This document shows positions 35,209 through 41,906 of a DNA stretch of 47,418 bases, piece after piece. The notes beneath the pieces are model-generated. The model made no database searches. It was given only the letters and a program-made list of their open reading frames with translations, and had not been told where the DNA came from. The DNA lies in assembly GCA_000432435.1 (NCBI GenBank), contig HF993122.1, forward strand, positions 58,502-105,919. The letters run 5' to 3'. The stretch is from Eubacterium sp. CAG:180 (GTDB taxonomy: Bacteria > Bacillota > Clostridia > Oscillospirales > Acutalibacteraceae). The translations under genes were made by a program, and so were the position numbers. Position 1 is the stretch's first letter, and the number at the start of each line of letters is the position of its first letter.

Positions 35209-35664
35209 GTGAAGTGCCCTTACTGCGGATACGAGGAGAGCAAGGTAATAGACTCAAGACCTACCGACGAGGGCGAGAGAATTCGCCGCCGTCGCGAGTG
35301 CATCAAGTGCGGTAAGCGTTTTACTACATATGAGGTCATTGAAAGCGTGCCGATACTCGTCGTAAAAAAAGATAAGTCTCGCGAGGTGTTTGACCGCAAT
35401 AAGCTTTTGGGCGGTATGATGCGCGCCTGCGAAAAGCGTCAGGTCTCGATGGATACCTTGGAGCGCGCCGTTGACGATATTGAGGCAAATCTTCAAAATT
35501 CCCTTGACCGTGAGGTTTCGTCAATGCACATAGGCGAGCTTGCCATGCAGAAGCTTAAGGACATAGACGAGGTTGCCTATGTCAGGTTCGCTTCGGTTTA
35601 CAGGCAGTTTAAAGATATAAATGCCTTTATGGACGAGCTGTCGCAACTCCTCAGAAAAAGATAA
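35209..35664 (+). CDS. nrdR: Transcriptional repressor NrdR
   Basis: A 151-residue NrdR, the ATP/dATP-responsive repressor of ribonucleotide reductase genes. The zinc ribbon C3-x2-C6 ... C31-x2-C34 (MKCPYCGYEESK, RECIKCGKRFTTYE) is followed by the ATP-cone domain (PILVVKKDKSREVFDRNKLLGGM). GTG start with a weak GGATGTG site. No nrd gene is next to it. Confidence 0.96.
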   Translation: MKCPYCGYEESKVIDSRPTDEGERIRRRRECIKCGKRFTTYEVIESVPILVVKKDKSREVFDRNKLLGGMMRACEKRQVSMDTLERAVDDIEANLQNSLDREVSSMHIGELAMQKLKDIDEVAYVRFASVYRQFKDINAFMDELSQLLRKR

Positions 35665-35676
35665 AATTAGCATTCG

Positions 35677-35711
35677 GCAGAGACCTTGTATATAGGGCCT
35701 CTGCTTTGTTG
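35677..35711 (+). terminator. Probable terminator of nrdR
   Basis: GCAGAGACC pairs with GGGCCTCTGC with one mismatch around a TTGTATATA loop, followed by TTTGTTGTT. It starts 12 bases after the nrdR stop. Confidence 0.65.
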
Positions 35712-35716
35712 TTCTG

Positions 35717-35746
35717 TTGACAATCTCAGCCGAAATAATATATTAT
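35717..35746 (+). promoter_or_regulatory. Probable promoter of the transglutaminase/dockerin gene
   Basis: Perfect TTGACA (35717-35722) and TATTAT (35741-35746) with an 18-base spacer; an alternative TATAAT lies 5 bases further. Confidence 0.6.
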
Positions 35747-35787
35747 ATAATCAGATGATAAAAATTCGCAGAAAAGAAGGAATTGTC

Positions 35788-37236
35788 TTGAGAAAAGCTT
35801 TGAGTATGGTTTTTGCAATAGTCTTGACCATGCCGTTTTTGTCACTCTTATCGGGGGCAATGACAGAAAAAACGCTTTACGCGGATATGCCCGTAGAGTG
35901 GGCTGTCAGCTATGACCCGAGAACGGACGCTTCCGATTTGGTTCCGGAAAGCGACAATAAAGCATTGCCGTTCTTTTCGGACGGAGCGGATACTCCGTAT
36001 ACCTTTTATACATTTTTGAATTCAAACCAACGAGCGGTTTATAACACGGTCAAAGAAAAGCTGTTTGAAAGCTCGATTGATGTAGCCTTGCCGTCGCCGC
36101 TTACCTGGGACGGCACAAGCACAAGTGTGCCGAGCAACATAAAATCAGCCCTGTCAGAGGCGGTCACGGGCGGATTATCGGCACTTTGCGACGATTACCC
36201 GATGATATTTTGGATAAACGGGTACAGCATAAGCTACGGGTATTCCTATTATCAAACAAGCAGCGGTTATCACTTTACGATTTCATCGGTTACGGTGAAG
36301 CCGCGAATAAACACAAACGCCTATGCCGATATGAACAAGGTAAAGCAGGATTATAACGATATGGCGGCTGTTGTTGACAGCGTAGAAATCAAAGGCGCAA
36401 CGCGCTACGAAAAGGTGAAGTTCATACACGATTTTATCTGCAAACGAGTCGAGTATGATGAAAAGTTTGAAATACCTACCGCACATGAGCCTACGAGCGT
36501 ATTTTTGTCACCGTACAAGACCGTGTGTGAGGGTTACAGCGAGTCGTTTAAAATCCTCTGCGACAAAGCCGGAATACCGTGCGTAATAGCTGTGGGCAAT
36601 TCGAACGGCGGAGGCCACGCGTGGAATTACGTGAAAATGGAGGACGGAAAGTGGTACGGCGTTGACTGCACCTTTGACGATCAGGGCAGTATTTTGTACG
36701 ACTATTTCCTTGTGGGAACAGCCAGCGGAAACAGGTATTTCGGCGCGAGTGAAACCTTCGGCAGCAGCCATACCGAAACGGGAAAACGTTACGGCGGAAG
36801 CTTTACGCTGACATATCCCACCGTATCGGAAAATGCCTATTCGCCTATTGTACCGGAAATAAACTCCGGCGCAACGGTGAACGAAAAGTCAAAGCTTTTG
36901 TATATTACAAACGGTGAGAGCGTAAATTCGGCGGTTTATATGCAGAGCGGTTACAGTTTCGCTTCCGGCGGCAATAAAACAGGCTCGATATTTACTGTCA
37001 GCAATACTTCTTCGGGCACAAGCACGGGATATATCGTTATTATGCGCGGCGACGTTGTGCCGAGCGGATACGTGGACGGCAGCGACTTTGACGCCGTGGT
37101 TAATCATTCCGTTGAGGATAAAAAGCTCGGAGACGGTTCAAGCGAATATTTGGCTGCCGACGTAAACGGCGACGGAGTTGTAGATTTATTTGACGCCGCT
37201 GAGATAGACTTGATAAAAGCAGGCAAAGCTTCATAA
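35788..37236 (+). CDS. Secreted transglutaminase-like protein with dockerin-like C-terminus
   Basis: About 482 residues from a TTG at 35788 (AGAAGG 7 bases upstream). The product then begins MRKALSMVFAIVLTMPFLSLLSGA, a clear signal peptide. A transglutaminase-like core follows with Cys247 (KTVCEGYSESFKILC), His277 (GGGHAWNYV) and Asp293 (GVDCTF) as a papain-like triad. The last ~65 residues look like a type I dockerin: one clear Ca-binding repeat (DVNGDGVVDLFDAAEIDLI) and a more degenerate one (GYVDGSDFDAVVNH). Upstream in-frame ATGs at 35686 and 35758 would place charged residues before the signal. Function, protease or crosslinker, is unknown; a cell-surface or cellulosome-like attachment is inferred. 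Confidence 0.85.
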   Translation: MRKALSMVFAIVLTMPFLSLLSGAMTEKTLYADMPVEWAVSYDPRTDASDLVPESDNKALPFFSDGADTPYTFYTFLNSNQRAVYNTVKEKLFESSIDVALPSPLTWDGTSTSVPSNIKSALSEAVTGGLSALCDDYPMIFWINGYSISYGYSYYQTSSGYHFTISSVTVKPRINTNAYADMNKVKQDYNDMAAVVDSVEIKGATRYEKVKFIHDFICKRVEYDEKFEIPTAHEPTSVFLSPYKTVCEGYSESFKILCDKAGIPCVIAVGNSNGGGHAWNYVKMEDGKWYGVDCTFDDQGSILYDYFLVGTASGNRYFGASETFGSSHTETGKRYGGSFTLTYPTVSENAYSPIVPEINSGATVNEKSKLLYITNGESVNSAVYMQSGYSFASGGNKTGSIFTVSNTSSGTSTGYIVIMRGDVVPSGYVDGSDFDAVVNHSVEDKKLGDGSSEYLAADVNGDGVVDLFDAAEIDLIKAGKAS

Positions 37237-37279
37237 AGCTGTAATTTGATAATAAAAGCGACACCGCAAAAATCACATA

Positions 37280-37327
37280 AAAACGGGGCTCTTAAAGGCT
37301 GATAACCTCAAGGAGCCCCGTTTTTCT
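37280..37327. terminator. Strong (bidirectional-looking) terminator
   Basis: AAAAACGGGGCTC and GAGCCCCGTTTTT form a perfect 13-bp stem, with a smaller inner pairing, followed by TTTCTTTT. It separates the transglutaminase gene from the phage-derived cassette. Confidence 0.9.
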
Positions 37328-37338
37328 TTTATAAACAC

Positions 37339-37367
37339 TTGACAAGTCCCGCTTTTGGGACTAATAT
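37339..37367 (+). promoter_or_regulatory. Sigma-A promoter of the lysis cassette
   Basis: Perfect TTGACA (37339-37344), 17-base spacer, TAATAT (37362-37367). It starts 12 bases after the preceding terminator, so this is an independent unit. Confidence 0.85.
37345..37362 (+). promoter_or_regulatory. Inverted repeat between -35 and -10 (candidate operator)
   Basis: AGTCCC-gctttt-GGGACT, a perfect 6-bp repeat with 6-base centre, fills the whole promoter spacer. Its place suggests a dimeric repressor or a spacer-binding activator. No similar site was noticed at other promoters of the window. Confidence 0.55.
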
Positions 37368-37379
37368 TATATTTGTAAG

Positions 37380-37393
37380 CGAACAAATGTTCT
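37380..37393 (+). promoter_or_regulatory. LexA operator (SOS box) of the lysis cassette
   Basis: CGAACAAATGTTCT matches CGAAC-N4-GTTCG at 9 of 10 fixed positions and contains the perfect palindrome GAAC-N4-GTTC. It lies 12 bases after the -10, the same geometry as at recA. LexA-controlled, DNA-damage-induced expression is the direct prediction. Confidence 0.82.
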
Positions 37394-37397
37394 ATAA

Positions 37398-37440
37398 ATC
37401 AACACCCGAAATTTGTTTTTCGGGTGTTGATTTGATTTTA
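37398..37440 (+). terminator. Leader hairpin (candidate attenuator) before the cassette
   Basis: A perfect 13-bp stem, ATCAACACCCGAA ... TTCGGGTGTTGAT, with an 8-base loop, followed by the T-rich TTGATTTTA. It lies in the transcribed leader between the SOS box and the first gene, 56 bases before its start. It could terminate or attenuate transcription, or stabilise the message. Confidence 0.6.
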
Positions 37441-37495
37441 CGGACAACGGTTTCGGGCGACGTACCGATAATGCCGTCAGTCCGAAAGGAGAGTT

Positions 37496-37882
37496 ATGGA
37501 CGAAAAAATACTTGCGGAATTAAGCCTTGACGAGTACATCTATCTCACGGAAAATCTTGAGGTTATAGAGCACGGCGGAGACAAAAACGCGGCGGCGTAT
37601 ATTTTGGCGCGTAAAAACTCCGTTATCAAGAGGATAGTCGGGCTTGTTCTCCGAAACGAGCTGACACAAGAGGAACGGGATTTCCTTCTGGCGAGGCATA
37701 TTTCGGGACTTAACAAATCTGAGATTGCGCGAAAAAACGGCGCATCACGCAATTATGTTGACAGAGTGCTTTTGAGTGCCGAAAAAAAGCTCTATGCCTA
37801 TCTTAAATATCCCGTGATGATGCGATTTTCGCTTATCTGTCCGCCGGAAAGCATATTTGATGAAATAAAGGAGTATTTATGA
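37496..37882 (+). CDS. Sigma-70 region 4-like / phage late-regulator-like protein
   Basis: A 128-residue protein. Residues ~56-103 (LTQEERDFLLARHISGLNKS, EIARKNGASRNYVDRVLLSAEKKLY) have the layout of a sigma region 4 or ArpU-type helix-turn-helix. No region 2 is evident, so it is not a complete sigma factor. Such proteins sit at the start of late gene blocks in Firmicutes phages. AAGGAGAG lies 2 bases before ATG 37496; its stop overlaps the next start (ATGA). It may autoregulate the cassette, possibly through the repeat in the promoter; this is inference. Confidence 0.65.
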   Translation: MDEKILAELSLDEYIYLTENLEVIEHGGDKNAAAYILARKNSVIKRIVGLVLRNELTQEERDFLLARHISGLNKSEIARKNGASRNYVDRVLLSAEKKLYAYLKYPVMMRFSLICPPESIFDEIKEYL

Positions 37883-39207
37883 CGAAAACCATTTCTATCT
37901 ATATTTTTTTAGAGGACGAGCCGTCCGTTGAGTGCATAACGGCAGGGAACAGTGCCGAGCACAACGCGACTACACTGAAATTCATTCTTGAGAGCACCTT
38001 TACCGACGAGTTTAAATATTATCTTGATTTTGTGCTTCCGAACGGAAAAATTTTGCGCACGGATTATCTTCCTCTCGATAAGAATGACGAAAATTCGGTG
38101 TCGTTTGACGTGCCCGCGTCGGTCACAAAATACGGTACGGCAGAATGCTGCCTGAATGCCGTCAAAATTGACGAGAACGGCATTACCACAGAGGTTATGA
38201 AGCCGAAAAACGTAATACTTTATTTTAATACGCTTGCCGATGCTGACGGTGCGCTGCTCTCGGATTATGATTTCTCCGTGAATACAATGCTCGAAAACAT
38301 AAAAAACGGTGTGTTCAAGGGCGAGAAAGGCGACAAGGGCGACAACGGTAAGGACGGCAGCAACTATATTCTGACAGAGAAAGATAAGAAAGAGATTGCC
38401 GCTCTGATAAACAAGAGCACATACGGTCTTCCGTATACTCGCCGTGTTTCGGGAGAAAATACGCTGACTCTTACGGATTCTCTTGCGATGCCGTTTAACG
38501 GCTTTACGGTATACGGCAAAACCTCGGTTACTGGCTCCTACGGCGGTACGGCGGAGCCTGCTTCTTCCGTAAAAATAAGCGGTGTGTCCTCCGTAAAAAT
38601 CGGAATAAACGGCGCGGAGCAAACGGTGAATACGGGAAGCGAGCTTTTTTCTGCCGGTAATTACGCGGACAAAGCCGACGTCATAAGCGGAATCTTCACG
38701 AGAAAAATCGGCAAATATGCTCTTAAGGGAAACGCCCAGACGGTGTTTGCCAAATCATATACAAGCGGCGGCGTAACTTTAAACAGGATATATACTCCGA
38801 CCCCCGTCGGTGCAAAAATGGTTCGCGGAACCTGCCTTCCCGGATACTGTACGCATTTTGAGGTGTTTACGGATAATATCACAAGCGACGAAGAGCTCGG
38901 AGCGCGCATTTCGGCGGGTGAAAATTATATCGGCATAATGTACGGTTACAGCAACGATGTAATATATTTCCTGACTACTCTTTCCGTAGACGGGCTCAAA
39001 TCGTATCTTCAGTCGCAATACGCCGCAGGAACGCCCGTTACGGTATATTATCCGTTGGCATCGGAATCGGAGGAGAATATTACAACGGCGGCGCTGAATT
39101 CGGAGTTTCCGACCACCGAGATTACGGTTTCTGAGCCGGGCGGTAAATTCGATATATGTTATTGTGCCGATATATCCGAGGCGGTAAAGCGCCTTGAAGA
39201 AAAGTAA
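37879..39207 (+). CDS. Phage baseplate/tail-fibre-like protein (BppU-type N-terminus, collagen-like linker)
   Basis: A 442-residue protein. Residues 1-~120 resemble the BppU-type N-terminal beta domain of Firmicutes phage baseplate proteins (FTDEFKYYLDFVLPNGKILRT). Then comes an acidic helix and a collagen-like GEKGDKGDNGKDG at 148-160. The C-terminal ~270 residues resemble phage tail structural domains (LAMPFNGFTVYGKTSVTG; PVTVYYPLASESEENITTAALNSEFPTTEI). No signal peptide is present. In a phage it would be a receptor-binding or fibre protein, but no other tail gene is nearby, so its role in this cassette is open. Confidence 0.7.
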   Translation: MTKTISIYIFLEDEPSVECITAGNSAEHNATTLKFILESTFTDEFKYYLDFVLPNGKILRTDYLPLDKNDENSVSFDVPASVTKYGTAECCLNAVKIDENGITTEVMKPKNVILYFNTLADADGALLSDYDFSVNTMLENIKNGVFKGEKGDKGDNGKDGSNYILTEKDKKEIAALINKSTYGLPYTRRVSGENTLTLTDSLAMPFNGFTVYGKTSVTGSYGGTAEPASSVKISGVSSVKIGINGAEQTVNTGSELFSAGNYADKADVISGIFTRKIGKYALKGNAQTVFAKSYTSGGVTLNRIYTPTPVGAKMVRGTCLPGYCTHFEVFTDNITSDEELGARISAGENYIGIMYGYSNDVIYFLTTLSVDGLKSYLQSQYAAGTPVTVYYPLASESEENITTAALNSEFPTTEITVSEPGGKFDICYCADISEAVKRLEEK

Positions 39208-39227
39208 AGAACGAAAGGAATATTTAT

Positions 39228-40109
39228 ATGGAAGCTAAATATAAGGGAATAGACGTGTCAAAGTGGCAGGGCGATATAAATTGGGAAAAGGTTCGCGCTT
39301 CGGGTGTCGAATTTGCCATGCTGCGCGCGGGCTTCGGCAGGTGTCAAGGCCAAAATGACACTTCATTTGAAAGAAATTACCGCGAGGCAAAGAAAAACGG
39401 CATACTTGTCGGCGCATACCATTACAGTTACGCAAAAACCGTCTCGGACGCAGAAAAGGAGGCGGAGTATTTTCTCTCGCTTATATCCGGAAAAAGCTTT
39501 GAATTTCCCGTGGCATTCGATATTGAGGACAACTCACAGAAAAACCTCTCACGCGAGGAAATAAGCAATATTGTCGAGGCGTTTTGCGGCAGAACGGAAA
39601 AGGCAGGATATTTTGTTTCGGTATATGCGAATCTGTGGTGGCTCAATAACAAAATTTCCGACAGGGTAAAGGAGCGCTATGATATTTGGCTCGCGCAATG
39701 GGCTGACACACCCTCCTACGGCGGAAAATACGGTATGTGGCAGTATACGTCATCGGGCAAAACGGGCGGCATAACAGGCAATACCGATATGGACTTAGCC
39801 TTTAAGGACTACCCGAATATTATGAGAGCCAACGGACTCAACGGCTTTTCAAAAGGTGCCGCAGAAAGCACCGATAACGTAAAAAGCGGTGCATTTCCAC
39901 CGCGCCGGTCCGTGGCGCTTTGCAATACACCCTTGTTTTCGTCTGCGTATTCAAAAGCTCCGTCGGCGAGAAAATCGGGTACTTACTATATCTATGACGG
40001 GATTGAGATAAACGGCAGGTACCGCATAACCTCCTCTGCGAGCTTTGCTCTTAAAAAGCCGATAGGTAAAAATGTCACGGGATTTGTAAACGCCGATGAT
40101 ATAAGGTGA
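39228..40109 (+). CDS. GH25 lysozyme (endolysin) with C-terminal binding domain
   Basis: A 293-residue muramidase of glycoside hydrolase family 25. The N-terminal barrel begins YKGIDVSKWQGDINWEKV. Catalytic D98 and E100 are in VAFDIEDNSQ, and further family blocks are ILVGAYHYSYAK, DIWLAQWADTPSYGGKYGMWQYTS and DMDLAF. Residues ~230-293 look like a small SH3b-like cell-wall-binding domain (TYYIYDGIEINGRYRIT). There is no signal peptide, so release should depend on the holin genes downstream. Ribosome site GAAAGGAATATTTAT before ATG 39228. It cleaves the MurNAc-GlcNAc bond of peptidoglycan. Confidence 0.92.
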   Translation: MEAKYKGIDVSKWQGDINWEKVRASGVEFAMLRAGFGRCQGQNDTSFERNYREAKKNGILVGAYHYSYAKTVSDAEKEAEYFLSLISGKSFEFPVAFDIEDNSQKNLSREEISNIVEAFCGRTEKAGYFVSVYANLWWLNNKISDRVKERYDIWLAQWADTPSYGGKYGMWQYTSSGKTGGITGNTDMDLAFKDYPNIMRANGLNGFSKGAAESTDNVKSGAFPPRRSVALCNTPLFSSAYSKAPSARKSGTYYIYDGIEINGRYRITSSASFALKKPIGKNVTGFVNADDIR

Positions 40110-40118
40110 GGCACCGCT

Positions 40119-40385
40119 ATGAGTGAAAACGAGCTTTTTGAGCATCGAATCAAAACACTTGAAAACGACGTTAAGATACTGTACGGCAAGGTAAATACCT
40201 TTGCGATAAATCAGGCGGAGGAAAATACAAAGCTTGATAACTTGCTCTTGTCCGTCGGAGAGCTGAAAGAGAGCATAAGCGAAATTAAACGCAGACCATC
40301 GGCGTTTTGGGATAAGCTCTTATTTGCGCTTATCGGTGCCGTCGGAACTGCGTTAGGCTATGCGCTTATCGGCTTTGTGAATTAA
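40119..40385 (+). CDS. XhlA-like lysis accessory protein
   Basis: An 88-residue protein. An amphipathic/coiled-coil helix at residues 5-58 (HRIKTLENDVKILYGKVNTFAI) is followed by one C-terminal membrane helix at ~65-87 (KLLFALIGAVGTALGYALIGFV). This is the layout of XhlA proteins that act with a holin in PBSX-type phages. It lies 9 bases after the GH25 stop and 9 bases before the holin. Confidence 0.78.
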   Translation: MSENELFEHRIKTLENDVKILYGKVNTFAINQAEENTKLDNLLLSVGELKESISEIKRRPSAFWDKLLFALIGAVGTALGYALIGFVN

Positions 40386-40394
40386 GGAGGAAAT

Positions 40395-40646
40395 ATGAAT
40401 TTGATGTCATATATAGTCGAACGCGCGCTGGTTTTAATCCCGGCATTAAACGTTTTGGGACTGATTTTTAAATCTATTGAAAGAATACCCGATAAATTCA
40501 TACCGCTTTTGCTGTTGATTTTCGGAATTTCCGGAAGCATAGCTCTGACGGGGCTGTCTGCCGATTCGGTAATTCAGGGAGTGCTTGTTACGGGAGCCGC
40601 CGTTTACGGCAATCAGGTGGTAAAGCAGTTAAAAAAGGATAATTGA
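40395..40646 (+). CDS. Phage holin family protein
   Basis: An 83-residue hydrophobic protein with two strong helices at about 11-28 and 34-53, a third weaker one at 60-75 (VIQGVLVTGAAVYGNQVVKQL), and a charged C-terminus. The pattern RIPDKFIPLLLLIFGISGSI ... IQGVLVTGAAVYGNQ matches the holin family seen beside GH25/amidase genes in clostridial phages (Phage_holin_5_2-like). GGAGG precedes ATG 40395. It would form membrane lesions that release the lysozyme. Confidence 0.82.
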   Translation: MNLMSYIVERALVLIPALNVLGLIFKSIERIPDKFIPLLLLIFGISGSIALTGLSADSVIQGVLVTGAAVYGNQVVKQLKKDN

Positions 40647-40655
40647 TTTTTAAAA

Positions 40656-40688
40656 GGGGCTGTAAAAACTTGTGTTTTACAGCCCCGT
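40656..40688. terminator. Terminator closing the lysis cassette
   Basis: GGGGCTGTAAAA ... TTTTACAGCCCC, a perfect 12-bp stem with a 7-base loop, 10 bases after the holin stop. T-run on the right is weak; the A-run on its left would act as a T-run for the minus-strand gene converging on it. Confidence 0.8.
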
Positions 40689-40709
40689 ATTTATGTGAAG
40701 AGCGCGCCG

Positions 40710-41777
40710 TTATCCGAGCATTTCTTTGATAAGGTCGTCTGTCAGCCTGTCAAGAGCACCGAAGTCCATTTCGCTTATATAGCAATCTTCAAGCTCGTCG
40801 TGTATGTCCTTTGCCTCTTTAAGTATGTCAACGCATTTCAGCAACAGCGTTTTAATGTTTTCTTTATAGAAGCACAGCTCGCTGTCATATTTGCTCAAAA
40901 TATTTTTATCGCAATACTTATCTGCGGAAATATGCTTTGCGCCCTTAATATTTATCGGGAATGCGTCGCAGGAGGTCACATAAGCAAGGCGTTTTTCGGG
41001 AATCAGAACGTGCGCGGTCTTTTCGGGGAACAGTACATCTCGGCAGACTATGACGTCGTACCCGATAGAAGCCGAATAATCGGCAATGTCTGCAAGTAGC
41101 TTTTCGGTTATTCCTGATTCGTCGCGTATAACGGTTATGTCGTCGGCAAGATTTTTAACGGTATTTGTAAATGTTATAAGCCCTTTCGGAGTAACACCCG
41201 AAAGGAAACGGTTTTCGATTTTTCCCTTTTTATCGGAAACAGGCTCAAATTGCAAAAGAATATCGCCCGTAAGCTCGTGAAGCTTTTTCTTTTTCAATGC
41301 CGTTTTATATATTTCCGACATATTTTGCTTTAATGCGGTTGCGGCACAAAGAAGCGATGCAACCCTCTTGTGACAAAAGCCGTTTTCATTTGACAGGCGT
41401 ATAATTTCCTTGCTTTTCTTTTTGAGATTTTTTCTGTTCCAAAGCGCGGCAACATTAACTATCTGTTCTGCGGCGCCGGCAAATACGGGCTCAACCACGT
41501 GCGGAGCGGTTCCGTCGCAAACAGAGCAATGCTTTTCGGGAATAAACACGCCGTCAAGCGAATCGGGGTCGGATGAGCACCAAAGCTTTTCATTAAAAAG
41601 ACCGCGTTTTTCGCATTCTTCCGCCACTTTTTTCATAAGTCCGGATTTTCCCGTCCCCGGGCCGCCTTTTATTATAAAAGTGCTGTACGGCGTCGCGTGC
41701 TCGGTGAGGTCATAAAAAAGCGAGTGAAAGCCGGTGCCGGAATTTGTGCCGAGAAAAAAGGATATGTCGTTTTTCAT
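40710..41777 (-). CDS. P-loop ATPase of the PRK06851 type, second ATP site degenerate
   Basis: A 355-residue protein. The N-half has a Walker A, GGPGTGKSG at 38-46, and a following block CSSDPDSLDGVFIPEKHCSVCDG. The C-half repeats the same layout: ITVIRDESGITEKLLADIA at about 214-232 where the first has FIIKGGPGTGKSGLMKKVA, then CRDVLFPEKTAHVLIPEKRLAYVTSCDA. The second P-loop has lost the Gly/Lys/Ser residues. The pattern fits a poorly characterised Firmicutes ATPase family (PRK06851). AGGAGG 7 bases before ATG 41777. Function unknown. Confidence 0.78.
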   Translation of the reverse strand: MKNDISFFLGTNSGTGFHSLFYDLTEHATPYSTFIIKGGPGTGKSGLMKKVAEECEKRGLFNEKLWCSSDPDSLDGVFIPEKHCSVCDGTAPHVVEPVFAGAAEQIVNVAALWNRKNLKKKSKEIIRLSNENGFCHKRVASLLCAATALKQNMSEIYKTALKKKKLHELTGDILLQFEPVSDKKGKIENRFLSGVTPKGLITFTNTVKNLADDITVIRDESGITEKLLADIADYSASIGYDVIVCRDVLFPEKTAHVLIPEKRLAYVTSCDAFPINIKGAKHISADKYCDKNILSKYDSELCFYKENIKTLLLKCVDILKEAKDIHDELEDCYISEMDFGALDRLTDDLIKEMLG

Positions 41778-41807
41778 TTTTTGTCCTCCTAATAATATAT
41801 CCGTGTT

Positions 41808-41836
41808 ATTATATGCGGCAAAACGAAAAATGATAA
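41808..41836 (-). promoter_or_regulatory. Probable promoter of the tandem P-loop ATPase gene
   Basis: Minus-strand TTATCA (41836-41831) and perfect TATAAT (41813-41808), 17 bases apart, about 30 bases before the start. Confidence 0.55.
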
Positions 41837-41840
41837 ATAA

Positions 41841-41877
41841 AAAACAAGGATTGTAAAAAATACAATCCTTGTTTTTG
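41841..41877. terminator. Terminator after the acyltransferase gene
   Basis: AAAACAAGGATTGTA and TACAATCCTTGTTTT form a perfect 15-bp stem with a 5-base loop. On the minus strand it is followed by T-rich sequence, so it should end the AraC-acyl-CoA ligase-acyltransferase operon. Confidence 0.85.
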
Positions 41878-41906
41878 CAGTTTTATACGGCATCATCAAA
41901 GGCAGA

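Noticed and set aside
37339..40688. Complete prophage or R-type tailocin
   Set aside because: No integrase, terminase, portal, capsid, sheath, tube or tape-measure gene is seen in the flanks; only regulator, fibre-like and lysis genes are present.
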